Source of the DNA: Chiridota heheva
Lineage: Eukaryota > Echinodermata > Holothuroidea > Apodida > Chiridotidae
Direction of reading: 5' to 3'
Assembly: GCA_020152595.1 (NCBI GenBank)
Contig: JAIGNY010000597.1
Span: 289,001 to 353,000 of the forward strand
Length of the DNA stretch: 64,000 bases
Part shown: positions 1 to 17,078 of the stretch, piece by piece
Layout: each line of letters starts with the position of its first letter
How positions within the stretch are numbered: the first letter of the stretch is position 1
The notes under the pieces: model-generated
Seen by the model: only the letters and a program-made list of their open reading frames with translations
The model's database searches: none
What the model was told of the DNA's origin: nothing
Program-made: the position numbers and the translations under genes

Positions 1-351
1 CGTAGCAGGATTGGAGATTCGGTGGGCAGGCGGAATAACTTAGATATTATTCATTAGTAGAACCGGTATAGGGTGGAGTAAATGGAACCCTGGGCCGAAT
101 TTGTTGCACTCATGTTTCCTGGCAAACCTAGTTTTCGTACACGTCTTCATTCATTACAAAACAATTCAGAAAAAAAGGAGAAGGAAAAAGCTGAATATAT
201 TTGTGCCCAGTGGCGGTTTTGGCGATCACTCAGCTGCAGTGAGTTGCCCTGTCGAGTAGCTTTATCTCTCCAAAGTCCCGAACGCATGGTTAAAACCGTT
301 TTCTACATTAGTCGCTAATTGTAACATCTCCGCAGCCTGAGACTTCCCCAG

Positions 352-438
352 GTGTGTATGTGTGTTGATCGAGGAGTGTGCGCGCGCATGTGCATGTCGA
401 TCGAGGTGTGTGCGCGTGTGTGTATGTGTGTGTGTTGA
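352..438. repeat. TG-rich microsatellite
   Basis: Alternating TG/GT and CG steps with two imperfect GTTGATCGAG-like insertions. It is simple sequence directly next to the tRNA-like element and has no coding signal. Confidence 0.75.
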
Positions 439-440
439 CA

Positions 441-510
441 GATGGCTCAGTTAGTAGAGCGCACGACTGAGATGCCGGCGGTTCCAGGTTCGAGTCTCGC
501 GAGATTCAAC
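441..510 (+). mobile_element. tRNA-derived SINE head
   Basis: The segment has a good Pol III A box (TGGCTCAGTTAG at about 443-454) and a B box (GGTTCGAGTC at 488-497) with tRNA-like spacing of about 34 bases. The acceptor-stem ends do not pair convincingly and no CCA-proximal stem is clear, so a functional tRNA is unlikely. The sequence after it (511-600) may be the SINE body. A real but degenerate tRNA pseudogene is the alternative. Confidence 0.5.
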
Positions 511-712
511 TAGGCCTAAGTGATTTTTCCACAGCCTTGCAGATAGAGACGCCTGACATACTTTCGGTAACTTCCGGCGCGGTGCCATTCTTTTCGTCCG
601 GACAAAATACTCACTGCCAACCGTGCTAACAGTGCTTTCTCGATTAATAACTGTTTATGCACATAGCCTCATTAGAAGCGCTTTTAGTACTTGATTGACT
701 GAATACCAGACT

Positions 713-868
713 ACAATCCCGTACACAAATCTTGGCACTTTTTCCCTCCCACCCCGAATCAATGTTGACACGCGCTTTGCAAAAAAAGTTATTGGTATTA
801 ATTCTGCAACATTTAAGAGAGGTATAACGGGATGAAAAAAAGTGTCAAGTACTTTTGTCCGGGATTGT
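713..868. mobile_element. MITE-like element, copy 1
   Basis: About 156 bp bounded by an imperfect terminal inverted repeat: ACAATCCCGTACACAAA on the left and TTTTGTCCGGGATTGT on the right. It matches the element at 1773-1940 along its whole length, including the internal CTTGGCACTTTTTC and GGTATAACGGGATGA blocks. It is non-coding. TIR and size suggest a non-autonomous DNA transposon, possibly of the mariner/Tc1 type because TA lies next to one end of each copy; the family is an inference. Confidence 0.7.
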
Positions 869-1772
869 CTTAGTTTTTAAACTGTATGTGTTAAACGATT
901 TTTGCTCATAATATCGGAAGGTAATTTAGAACACTTACATCAATGATACGATACATCATAAACATTTCGAAGGAACTTTTTAATACCTCTTTAACGGAAC
1001 CTTTAACATATCCCTTTAACTGTGTGGGCTTCGAACGATTGTCCGTGAAAATATAAAAAGAATATCAATCTCTGATTATTTTCGCATCGTCAATAGCGGT
1101 ACGCAACTGTCGCCTCTTTCAGCAATTTGTTATGCACAACTCCCCACACATTTCTGTTTGCAAATTAAAAGTCATGCTTCAAATGCTTCATCTTTAAAAG
1201 TTACGCAATGCCCCTGACTTGCACGAATGTATTACGAATGCGCTTTACATTCATGTATTCATATAGTAATGGCAGAATGGTGATATATTAATGTAAACGC
1301 ATTTGGGGAAATCATTAAAATCACCTTCGGGGTTCAGGACACGATATTCTGCCAATTCTGCCATACACCCCCTCCCACCGCCGCCCATTTCGTTTTCCTT
1401 TAGGAAATAACGTGTACGTGCAAATAACTTTAATATTCAACCCATTCACCTCCCTCACATGTACACACACACACAACCCCCGTTCCACATTCTGTATTGT
1501 AAAGTAAATTATAAATGAACATAAATGATAAATGAATGAATATTAAATTATAAATTACAAATAAGTCAAGCGACTTCCTTCACTTGCTGCTTTTCCTTCC
1601 CTCATGTTGTCATTTACGGGCCACGGTTGTAGAAAACGTTTTAAGGACTACACATATTTATATTTCAGATTAAATATGATTCATTTCTGCAATTCAAATA
1701 GCATTAACTTCCATTACTTTCTTGATTTTGAATACAACATATCTTTATTCAATTCCATTTCGGAAAACTCAG

Positions 1773-1940
1773 ACAATCCCGGACAAAAATCTTGGCACTT
1801 TTTCCTCTCCCACCCCGATCCAATGTTGATACGCGCTTTGCAAGAAAAGTTGTTGGTATTAATTCTGCAACATTGGAAAGGGGTATAACGGGATGATAAA
1901 AGTGCCAAGTACTTTTGTCCAGACTTTTGTCCGGGATTGT
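1773..1940. mobile_element. MITE-like element, copy 2
   Basis: Second copy of the element at 713-868, about 168 bp, with cleaner termini: ACAATCCCGGACAAAA at the left and its exact complement TTTTGTCCGGGATTGT at the right. The right end also carries an extra internal CTTTTGTCCAGA, so the terminal motif is partly duplicated. No transposase is encoded. Confidence 0.75.
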
Positions 1941-4900
1941 AGCTACTCATTTAGATTTGACTACTTGACAACGATTAAATCCTTCTCGCAGCAGGGAGGT
2001 GATATCTTTCTCCTTCCTGCATGTCCTGCCTGCTCTCAGAATAATCCTTTGGTCAATTGGTGCCCGTCACCAAGTCGTTCACGGCAGTCGAACTGCTGAG
2101 TAATCTGATGGGAGGGGGGAGGCGGTATAGTTGTGATTATACCATTGTCAAGATGGAAGACTAAACTTCAAGGAATTATTTCAAAGATATTTTACGGAAG
2201 AAAAAGTTTTGATATCTGATAGGGAAGTGTAGAGGAGGAAGGATATTTTCCTACAAATGTCGCAAAGTTGTTGAGCAAACTGCTGATATAGGTGTGGTTT
2301 TGATATACGTTCTTTCTTTTCAATAATTTGCAGGTGAATGATTACAAAAAAATATGGACAATGTTTTGACTAGAAACTTTAAATTATATTGCTAAATTGT
2401 TATAATCTTCATGTTGACACAAATAATGACCTATACAATCGAATGATGTATAAGAAGACTAGGCATTATATCAATTTACACAACTATGTCAACTATGAAT
2501 CGAATCCATCACCAGTGATTTCAGTACTTTGATTTAGTCTTGTGACCCCCTCTTACAGTCTTAGTTTTACATAAAAATGAGCTACTAGTACTTTGTGGGT
2601 GCTGAAAACAAATACAATTGTTGCTAAGTCTGAAAAATGCACGTTTTCTGAAAAATGGGAAATAGTAATTCCAATTAAACTATTATGGTTGCTAAGAAAT
2701 GTTTTCATAGCAACATAGTAATTGAGGGAGGTTTTGAAAGATTAAAATTATTGACAGGGTGTAAATATCTTTCTTCAGTGAAGCAATAACTTTTCCAAGA
2801 GAGTATTCTTAAGATTTTAACATTTATGGATGAATTTTGCCAAAATTATAAGTCCCTTAGTAACAAGCTAATGTGAGATAAAGACTTCAAAGAAAGGGGG
2901 GCAATTTGTGCAATGGAATAAAACAATCCCGGCAACATTCATTTGATGAAAAAATACTTTTAACGAAGATTTTATTCACATTTTTTCGTTGTTAAGGAGT
3001 TTTACTCCTTTAGCAATAGGCCCAATGAACTTTCAGTGACATAGAGCAACGTCAAACGGATTAAATCTTTATTCTACAATATTTAAGATAAAATCATCCA
3101 GTATATAAACTTACCATGGTTTAAAATACTGGTCCTAACATTGCCATGGTAATATACCCGGTACTTATACCCCTATCTGTGCCCCTCAGTACCCCAATTA
3201 GATCTTAAAATAACACTGATTACAACATATAATTTGTACGCAAAGTCACTTGTAACAATAATTTTAAAGTTATACCTTACAATATCTTTGTTGTTAGTGA
3301 GGTTTGCTTTTCCCAATTTGTCAGTCACAAAAACAACATCAAACTCTTACTATGTTTAACACTTTCGCAATCTTTGAGAGAAAATAAAACTGAAAACTAC
3401 TCTTTTAGGTTTGAGTTGTTGCGCTTAGATTATATTGCAATCTTATTACTATATAAACAATGTTTAGAGTACTTCGGTAATCCAAACATGCTGAAAATTA
3501 GAGTACAAAGTAAACTGGACCAATATAAGGAGCTAGCTGAGGACTAACCTTTTGATGTCCCTTCATTTTAAAGTCAAAGTAAAAATGTTCAATAATAATA
3601 ATTAAATTGAGGTCACCCCTCCTTTCCCATATACACCAATATATCACCCTTGTCTTATTACGCCCAATGATTGATAATAAATGTATCTATCTGCGATGCC
3701 TCTTGGACTATTTTACAAACCAGTGTGGGCCTCTCGCTAGATTATGATTTATGTTTGAATAATCACCTTATTTTTTTTTTCTTGGACTAAAAAGCATTGC
3801 AAACCCTGTTCCCTCTTCCATGTTGGTAAAACTATTAGAAAATATTTCAAATACTCGTTTTTGGTTCAGATACTATCGGTATCAGGACCCCATGCAGTCA
3901 TCTGCACAGTGTATGTTATCACCTAAGTGACGCTTCTGCACGATGGAAGGGTGCAGGCGGAAGTTTCAGCATGACGATGATCTGCTGCAAAATGTGTGTT
4001 TATGTTGTGTATTCTCCGGCCCAGCTGCTCCAATCTACGGCCCCTCGTTTAGCATTCTTGATCGTCCAGTGAAAACTTAGTCAACATTTGGTGAGTTGAT
4101 CAAATTAGGGTGGCGCACAGGTGCTTCATTTTTCCGGAACTTATAAGTTTCTGACCCAGGGTGTGTCCGAACTTTTAAACTGGACACTGGCAAAAACTAT
4201 CTGACTATTATTAACAAATAATGGAATTTAAGTTGTTTCTTTCAATCAAGGTTAGTCAGATCTCCGATAAGTGCCTACCAAGGTACCAGCTATACAACAA
4301 TTTGATAATAATAGATTTAACGTTTCAACTCATTCACAGCTCTTAAGTTTATGGATAAGAAAGGTTTTTACAGTTGTGAAGAATAAGCTTAAATGTTTAA
4401 AAGAGATAAGCCATAATTGATGTGAGATCTGATTACGATCCACCTTAAGAGTATCTTTACATAGATCATGCATTGTACCGTTTCGGTAATACGATTTACA
4501 CGAAAATAACACACTGAAAATTATTGAATTCCATTCCTGATTTTCAAGTGGTGGTATATTTGTAATCGTAATGCATGTGGGAACCTCTAAGCAGTTTTGG
4601 CATGTGTTTGTTTATTGGGTGTAATATCATCATAAATGTAAGCATTTGAACTCTATGGATACTGACTCAATAGATGTTTATCTTTTGGTTGAAAATCATG
4701 ATAAAAGCAAAACCCAACCCATTAGAATTAGGAATGTAGGAAGGAGGCGGTAAGAGGGGGGTACCCTTTCTGTAAATTGCAGAACGAAAATTTACGAAAT
4801 TAAGTTCACAGAATATAATGATATTATTTTTCAAATTTCTAGCCATTAAAGATGAGATATTTGAATGGCTTAAAACGTGGAATATCGATAAAGTATAGTA

Positions 4901-4960
4901 TTCCTATAGTATTATCTACTAAAGCTATAGTCAGTTACAGTTAAATCTATCCGTAATCTA
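1941..4960. other. non-coding, nothing recognised
   Basis: AT-rich sequence with only very short ORFs, none of which resembles a known protein. I see no splice-flanked exon, RNA gene or clear repeat here. It is probably intergenic or intronic. Confidence 0.5.
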
Positions 4961-4967
4961 TGAGGTG

Positions 4968-5005
4968 CAGTGGCTCAGTGGTTAAGGAGTCATGCTCATA
5001 TCAAT
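4968..5005 (+). mobile_element. tRNA-like fragment (A box only)
   Basis: GGTGCAGTGGCTCAGTGGTTAAGGAG resembles the 5' half of a tRNA, with A box TGGCTCAGTGG. No B box follows, so this would be a truncated SINE head. The match is short and the call is weak. Confidence 0.3.
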
Positions 5006-5029
5006 TTAAACATGCTTATATCAAAAACT

Positions 5030-7625
5030 CTTTATAGAGTTATATGAAACATTTGTCGCGCCGTACTTTACATACAAGCAAATTAGATACGAAAACAAAA
5101 ATCAGAATACATAAATAACAACATGAATAGAAATACAATGGATTAAGCTGCACAATCAGACGAATGTCTTTTTTGAATAAAAAGTTGTAAGTTTAGTTTT
5201 AAAGGAGGTTAGGGATACATTATAAATACTTTGAGTTTAGTTGGGAGTGAATTCCACAACCAAAGACCTTTATAAGCAAAGGCCCTTTCGTCAAGAGTTT
5301 TATGGGGAACAAAATCTGCAAATAGAGGCTTTAAAGGAAACAAAATAGTGAAGAAAGCGTTTAAAAATCTTATTCCGTTAAGGAGATATTAAGTTTTAAA
5401 TTTGGTATCATTTGTGTAGAAACGACTGAAATCAGACTAGTTTTGATGTCACGGCCTTAGATTCGTCAAAGTCTTTTTGTATTTTAAAGAAAATTTATTT
5501 AATTTTTTCACTTTTAAAATTATTTTTCCTCAAACTTTCTTCAGGTGGTATATTATAAATACCGTTCCTAGATTCAGTTTTACAACTTTTTTGACATATC
5601 CCATGGTTTTTAAGTCACAAAATTAGTCCGGGAGCAACCCGAAAAACTGGGTGATTTGAAATACCTAAAAATTGGGTACTTTGATGTATTACGTCATTTC
5701 AGATCCTAAAATTTGACTAGCCCACACTAAACATATGTGGTTTCTCATTTTCCGCTCCGGACGGTCGAAAATTCTACTGGATATCCTGAAATCTTGAAGA
5801 CGGATAGTAAATAGATATTAAAAAACTTTTGTCGCTGCTTTTTGAAATTTATCGTCGCCTTTTTGAAAAAATGAACAAAACAGACTGCCCATAATATGTT
5901 TGATTGATTTTCTCAAAAAGGCGACCGTGAATATCAAAAAGCAGCGGCAAAATGTTTTGAATATCTATTTATTATCCGTCTCCAAAATTTCAGGTTATCC
6001 ATTGAAATTTTGGACAATCCGGAGCGGAAATGAGAAACCCCATATGTTTAGTGTGGGCTAATCAAATGTGTAGGATCATGCGATGACGTAATACATAAAA
6101 GTGCCCAATTTTTGGGTATTTCAAAGTATCCAGTTTTTTGGGGTAGCTCCCAAACTGATGAGAAAATCGCAGTAAAAAATATGATGAATACATAAAGACT
6201 GAGGAATCTGAGGCTATGACATCACAACTAGTCTGATTTCGGTCGTTTCTACACAAATACTACCAAACTTTAAACCTAAAAATTTTCGTAACGGAATAGA
6301 TTTTTGAATACTTTCTTCATTATTTAGTTTCTTTTAAAGTCTATTGACTTGCTTGACCCCTGAACTAATCTCTTAAACGAAAATCAAAGCGGGATGGTTT
6401 TTCAACCACCATTACGCGTTAATGATTGGAAGCAAGACCTTTCATGCATTTGAAAAGTTGTAAAATAATTTTATATTCCATTTTTTGTTTGACTGCATGG
6501 TAACTAGTGAAGAAACTTCAAAAAGCATTAATGTGAGAAAATTTTGGTAGTCTGAAAATCAACCGGGCAACACTATTAAGTATTCTTTGAATTCTGTAAA
6601 GCTGATAATCAGTAGGCCAACAAGACATGCAAGAAGTGAATAACAATAATCAATGTGATTTATAATAAAAGCATTAACAAAGGTTTTCAAGGAATCCTCA
6701 TTTACATATTGGCAATTTGACGAATGTTATTAAGACCGTGATTAGCTTCGGAACAAACTGTCCAAATATGAATATTCATAGACATGTGATTGTCCAAATA
6801 ATACCCACATTTTTTATACAATCAGATTGATGGATTGGCTTTAGCTACTTGCTGACGAGTGCCAATTAAAGAAATTTAGTCTTGTGAGTCATTGATCATG
6901 AGATTATTTTTGACCATCCAAGACCTTATTTCAGCAATTAGAGATTGCATTGCCCCAACTGCCTCTTTCTTTGAGATAGAACCAGCAGTAAATAAGCAGT
7001 AAACAGGTCAAGCTGAGTATCATCAGCATAGCTTTGGTCTTGTGGGATATGCTTTGACACAATACTGAAAAGTTGAGAAACATAACAGAAGAATAACATA
7101 GGACCCAAGCGTTGAGGTAGGCCACAGTCCAATGGAAAGTTTTTGGATTAGCACTTTAACAAAAACATGTTGTTCTCTAGACCATGTAGACGATAGATAG
7201 GATATGAGCCATTGTTCAACGTCACCCAGTCACCAGCAATTCCAAACTACAAATGAAGTGCGTTGAGGAGAGTGCTGCGGTTTACGTTATCAAATGCCGC
7301 ACTCAGATCGAAAAATAACAAAAGGGTGCATATAGTTGTTTGTCCATATTTAACATAATATCACTGTGAATTTTCATCAAGGCTGTGTCTGTAAAGTAGT
7401 TTTTTTTCTTTGTGTAAGCAGACTGACAATCTGGAAGGGGAGCATGTTGATAGCAGTGAGAAACAAATCTGGTCAGCTACTGCCCTGCTCGACCAATTTT
7501 GATACGAAGGTCAATTACTCACAGGTCTATAACTGGAAAATGAATACTCCAATCCTGCTTTCTTTAACAGAGGGACAACATTTGCATTCTTCCAACTATT
7601 AGGTATTGTACCATCTTTAAAGGGA
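5030..7625 (-). mobile_element. decayed CR1/L2-type LINE, interrupted
   Basis: Read on the minus strand from 7625, the translation contains WKNANVVPLLKKAG and SSYRPVSN, then FDLSAAFDNVNRSTLLNALH (about 7270-7320), then the reverse transcriptase core YADDTQL (about 7010-7030), then a tail with IQRILNSVARLIFRLPKF and YKIILQLFKCMKGLASNH (about 6420-6610). The last conserved segment, DERAFAYKGLWLWNSLP, resumes only at about 5240-5330, on the far side of a palindromic insert at 5329-6339. Several frameshifts and stops show that the element is dead. Endonuclease coding is not visible, so it is 5' truncated. CR1/L2 assignment rests on motif style. Confidence 0.8.
5329..6339. mobile_element. palindromic fold-back element, copy 1
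   Basis: A ~1 kb imperfect palindrome. The left arm starts CTTTAAAGGAAACAAAATAG and the right arm ends with its near-complement GTTTCTTTTAAAG. Further mirrored blocks are AGCCCACACTAAACATATG versus CATATGTTTAGTGTGGGCT, and TCGTCGCCTTTTTGA versus TCAAAAAGGCGACCG, around a centre near 5,890. It is inserted inside the LINE relic at 5030-7625. It codes for no protein; the short ORF 6062-6256 (minus) is a shadow. It resembles a fold-back or long-TIR MITE. A second copy lies at 20825-21214. Confidence 0.85.
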
Positions 7626-7925
7626 TACTGTTCCATAGCCCTTCAAAAGAAAAACTTTAGTCGAACTATACATGCAACTTTTCTTCAGCGAAATGAAAAA
7701 AATGTTTTACGAATAAATAGACAATTTTGGACAAAAGGCACGAAAAATGTTTGTTAAACTCAAAACAACAATGTTCATGATAAAAACCATGGGTGTAACA
7801 AGGGTTCAAAGCGTCGCGCGACCCCCTTCCCTTCCCTCTCTATATAATAAGGTAGGGGTAGTATAAAAGATCAGTAAATCACTACGGATGAATTGATGCT
7901 ATGATAAAAACAAATTGGCCACCTC
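7626..7925. other. non-coding, nothing recognised
   Basis: Flank of the LINE relic. I see no coding or repeat signal beyond short AT-rich runs. Confidence 0.4.
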
Positions 7926-7985
7926 AAAATTTCGGATTCCGCTCCCCCATAAATTTCGCATTCCGCTCCCCCCATAAATTTCGCG
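7926..7985. repeat. short tandem repeat, ~25 bp unit
   Basis: AAATTTCGGATTCCGCTCCC is followed by a close copy AAATTTCGCATTCCGCTCCC and a partial third copy, each separated by a CCCAT-type linker. Confidence 0.7.
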
Positions 7986-8101
7986 GGACGCAGTCTACAA
8001 GATCAGGATTTGGGCTGTAAGGAAAATGTAACCCCACATGTATTATTTGGAAAACATTTTCGAGAACACATTAAGCCATCAGTACCCCTCCCCTCCCCCT
8101 C

Positions 8102-8157
8102 CCGTTTCTTTATTTTCAACGTTTCTTTATTTTCCCCGCGTCGTTTCTTTATTTTAA
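8102..8157. repeat. triplicated CGTTTCTTTATTTT motif
   Basis: Three copies of (C)GTTTCTTTATTTT separated by short linkers, in otherwise unremarkable sequence. Confidence 0.6.
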
Positions 8158-8159
8158 AA

Positions 8160-12662
<4,503 letters not shown>

Positions 12663-12736
12663 GAACTGTTTCTGTGGGGACATGTATATATCACCTGTCT
12701 ATGGGGACTTCTCTTTATGAAAATGATATTCAAAAC

Positions 12737-13196
12737 CAATCATATGGATATTGTCTAGTGTGCCTCCCTGATTACAGAAAAGGTCATATATAAGAATATA
12801 TCGCAAACAATTTTGGGATATTAAGTTTTTGTATTTATAAATTAAACATGATTATGGGGACACATGTCCCCATAACCAAATATGTATATTAAGTCCCCAT
12901 AATCTGTATATATATATTAGGTCCCCACAATCTGTATATAAATATTAGGTCCCCACAATCTGTATATATATATATTAGGTCCCCACAATCTGTATATATA
13001 TATTAGGTCCCCCACAATCTGTATATACATATTAGGTCCCCACAATGTTGAAATTCAACTGACAATCAGATGGATATTGTCTAATGTGCGTCCTTGATCA
13101 CAGAAAAGGTCATATATAAGAATATATCGCAAACAATTCTGGGATATTAAATTTTTTGAAACTTATGATTTAGACAGGGTTATGGGGACACATGTT
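12737..13196. repeat. duplicated segment, ~326 bp offset
   Basis: The block starting at 12737 (CAATCATATGGATATTGTCT) recurs at 13063 (CAATCAGATGGATATTGTCT). Both continue through TCATATATAAGAATATATCG and end in TTATGGGGACACATGT. The minisatellite at 12904-13046 lies between the two copies. Confidence 0.8.
12904..13046. repeat. minisatellite, ~28 bp unit, five copies
   Basis: Five units of the form CTGTATATATATATT + AGGTCCCCACAAT, differing by AT-dinucleotide number, one A/C change and one extra C. A partial, diverged unit with AGTCCCCATAAT precedes them. Confidence 0.9.
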
Positions 13197-13859
13197 TTAG
13201 GCCTCGGTCTGAAAGTGACCATTATTGTTCTACTTCTGATCGCTTTGGTGAGAAAGACTATAGAAAAATTGTTTTAATATTGTTTTTATTGAAGATCCCT
13301 AAAATGCGCCCTGAAGCAGTGATACTGCAATGTTGCTTTCATAATATAACACAAATGTAATTAATTCTTAAATTAAAGAAGAAAAGGTTGTTTTTTCTTG
13401 ATGAACATTTAAAGTCAATGAACATGTAAAATCATGTACCGCTGCCAGGAACAGAAACTTGAAATTAGGAATTTACCTATATACAGTAAACCCGTAAAAT
13501 TGTGTTATTGCTCAAAATTTTGATTTTCCAAAGCAATCTAACATATTTTTTTCTCCGATTAATTCAAGCATTGATTCTGTCTAAAATAACTTGTACATGA
13601 GCGTGGCCATTTTCTTTATACTGCCCTTTAAATATGACATCATCAACACAGTTTTTGATAAAAGTCTAATGTTTTTCTTTATAATTGATTTCAAATAACT
13701 TCATGTCTTCTTTAATGTTGCAGTTTTCTGTGTATAAATTACAGAGGTTGTGCTTCCTACGCCTTCAATATGAATATGCAATCTTTGATCTGTTATCTTC
13801 ATTTTAAAGTTTCCATTATTTAAAAGCCATTAATGGCCATTAGAATAATGAATATTCAA

Positions 13860-14345
13860 AACTTCCGGCAAGCTCGTCCCTGGCCCTGAACCCTCTTCGT
13901 TCCCACGCCGGTATGTCCCACTTATAATTTTGTAAGGTGACGAATATGCGCGCTTATGTTCCCATAAAGAAAAAAAAAAAAGGATGACAGTTCTGCAGTT
14001 TTCCATCATTTGAAAGCCATTTAGCAGCTCAAGGCTATCAAAAGTTACGAATCATCAGAGTATCCATTGCCCCTTGGATTCCTAACCAGGTTCCCACGCC
14101 GATATGTTCCCCCAATAATTTTGTTATATGACGAATATGCGCTTATGTTCGCCCTAAAAAAAATGACTGTTCGGCAGTTTTCCATCATTTTAAAGCCATT
14201 TATAGGGCCATCAGAAATATTAAATATTCGAGTATCCATCTCCCCCTGGACCGCTAACCAGGCTCCTACGCAGATATGTCCCTCTAATGATTTTGTTGGG
14301 TGACGGATATGCTTATTCCCCCCCCCCCCCACCTCTCCATAAAGA
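13860..14345. repeat. diverged tandem repeat, ~180-190 bp
   Basis: The landmarks CCCACGCCGGTATGTCCC, CCCACGCCGATATGTTCC and CCTACGCAGATATGTCCC occur at about 13,900, 14,090 and 14,270. Each is followed by ATTTTGT, a TGACG(A/G)ATATG block and a TTTTCCATCATTT(G/T)AAAGCC block. A further partial landmark lies near 14,630. The units are well diverged, so the array is old. Confidence 0.65.
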
Positions 14346-17078
14346 AGGGAACCTTATATATCAAGCAAGTACAATATTGCTTATGTTCCCCAACAAAAAT
14401 AAGGCCTCATATATCAAGCAATCTTCGTCAAGCCCCCCCCCCCCCCCTTACCTTTCCCTATAACTTATTGGGAACAAACATGCTCGTGCTGAGTTTTACA
14501 AATGGATTTTTTAAATATTTTTTTTTATCTTCATTCAAAAGTTTTGTATCATTTTAAGGCCATCAAAACATGACATCTTTAGAGCCTTCTGAACACACTT
14601 ACTGATTTAGTAAAAAGGTTTCCTCCCTGGTTCCCACGCCATTATCTATAGTTCGTGCTGGTTAATATTAGTATATTATCTATCGTCTTTATTTGAAAGT
14701 TGTATATGTCATATACTTCACAAACAGTAGCTAATCCACGGGGGTGGGGTGGACTAACTAAGGTAGCCCCCGGGCTGGACCCTAAGGGTCCGTAGTGGGA
14801 CCCGTAGCAAAATATAGTGTGGGGGCTGTTATGCCGTATGGACACGCAGGGCCCTACTCGTCCCCACTCCGTTGGGCCATAGTTATGCCACATTGGGTCA
14901 CGAGGCTTTAAAATGATGGAAATTACCAAACAGTCAAATGACAAAACAGGTCAAAGTTTGCATAGGCTTTATATATAAGATTTCATTTTTAAGGGTGGGG
15001 AGGGAGGGGGGCATAAGTATATCCGTCCACCAACAACATTTTGGGGACATGTACTCCGTCCCCCGGGATCGCCACCTATGGTATTACCCAACTATCGATT
15101 ATTTGCAAATTACTTGCTCGGTACGCAGCTAACCATAACGAAAAATTTCCCGACTTGCGATCACTCGACTCTAGATAGCCCGGAATTAATCAGGTATTAA
15201 TCCGCAAGTGCAAATTGAGTACTCTCAGTAAAGAGGCTGAATAAACATTTTTGATGGGCCGCCATTTACGAAGGAACAAGTCCAAGGCTTGAAAATTTTA
15301 GTAGGTGTATGAACAGATGAAAAGAATATGTCATGACATTGAATATAGAATTTGGTTAAAATCATCTTCAGAAAAAAAATTTGGGGAACTATTTTACCAT
15401 GCAGCAATACTGAAAATAGTGTTATCAAATGAGGGTATTTACTATCTTTTGACTTCGGGCCCAAAACCTCCGGTAACCACCTTTTGAAATTAACTTCATC
15501 CAAAAGATAATAGAACATATTTTTCAGAAACCTCACAAAAGTCACAAAATCTTTCGCTTTCTTGTATGAAAAAGACTCCGAACTTAACGCTTTTATCATA
15601 GGTTTCAACATGAAACTCATATTATAAGTTTTAAGACGGACCAAAACTGACCTGGAGAGACGGCCAAATCGCTGACCTTCCGGGTAATTCTTCCCCTGGC
15701 CCCCACCAGAGCTTTGCGCCTTGACCCTACCAAGGGAGCTTAAAAGTTCCAGGACTACTTGTAAATATCGAGATAATTCACGCTACGCGTATCGTACAAT
15801 GCCATGCACGTCTGGGAAAAAGAGTGAAACTATATCAATTAAATTGCAATGCACTATAGTTAAGGTTCCTGGGTAAAATATGGCCTATTTCCATTATATT
15901 ACCTAAAAAGGTTTACTCAGACCTTTGCGCCCCCACTTTAAATTACGCTCCGTTGCTGATAAATTGAACCCCCTCCTTTCCCTTCCCCCTTCCTTTAATA
16001 TTTTCTGGTGATGCATATACATGTACTTTTGCTTCCGTCTTCGGTAATTTTGAGGAAAATATGCCACAAGGTAGAGGACCTCTAGACTAAAGCTGTTTGA
16101 CAAAATATTTAATTTTAATGACATGTAAGTGTATGACACTTGGCATGCTTGGAAAAGAATAGTCAATCACCTTTTTTGTCTTTTCAATATTCCCTGGCAC
16201 AAAAATGAACCTAGTCAAGCAAAATGTAGATATTCGAGTAAAATATGCTGACTAATATGAAACAGAACTTGTGACACCAGATTGTTTCGGGCGTCCTCTT
16301 TCCTTGGCATGTTGGCCAAGAACTCTTCTTGCTGCTATGTCAGTATGTGCATGGGTGAAGCAACATTACATGACCTTCGGATCATGTTGGTCACTATTGA
16401 AAGAATTTGTTGATGTGAATTTTCACTTTTATTTAGTTTTCCAGTACATTTCTGGAGAGCCGCACGTAAGAAAATAAATTTAATTCAGCTAACCTTGTTA
16501 ACGCCAAAGGATTAGGAAAAGATTCGATTGTTTAGTTCTACATAATCTTTACTCCAAATGGGTTCATGAAGTAACATTTTGATCTTTAAAGAAAAAAAGT
16601 GGTATTTAAAAATCACCTCGCTACATCTACATCTCATTTTGCTACTGACATCTCGAAACAACTGAAGGTCGTAACTGAGTAAAAAAAAACATCTTTCAAG
16701 TTTCAGTCTTTGAGGCGTAGTGTTTACGTATCAGTTGTGCATCCTTGGCAAACTGTTTCCATGTCCAGACTATTATTGTTGCATGTCCGATAATATGAAG
16801 GGGGATGACTCACTTGTCCCCAGGCAGCCAAATTTCATTTATTTATAATTGATGGTAGGCCATGTTCCTCACTTTTCACATTGAAATTACATAACTTTTT
16901 AGGCCATAAACTGATAACCTTGGCAAAATCAAATAGCTGTATATTGTGCTGGTGGCGGTGGTTTGGCCCAAAGTGGGGAAAATGTCTGTTAAAACATCCA
17001 CATCCAGTGTGGTGATCAAATGGGATGGGGGTGGATTGTACATTTTAGAGTTTTTAGGCAAATATTTACGTAAACGCT
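14346..17078. other. non-coding, nothing recognised
   Basis: Contains poly-C runs near 14,320 and 14,435 and ordinary AT-rich sequence. The longest ORF (15225-15644, minus, 139 codons) has no recognisable domain, signal peptide or splice context and I do not call it a gene. Confidence 0.4.

Noticed and set aside
6062..6256. Short frame sharing NQTSCDVIAS with 21020-21208 as a conserved peptide
   Set aside because: Both are arms of the same non-coding fold-back element, so the similarity is DNA repeat similarity rather than protein conservation.
15225..15644. 139-codon minus-strand open frame as a gene
   Set aside because: No recognisable domain, signal peptide or splice sites, and no neighbouring exon; such length is expected by chance in 20 kb of non-coding DNA.
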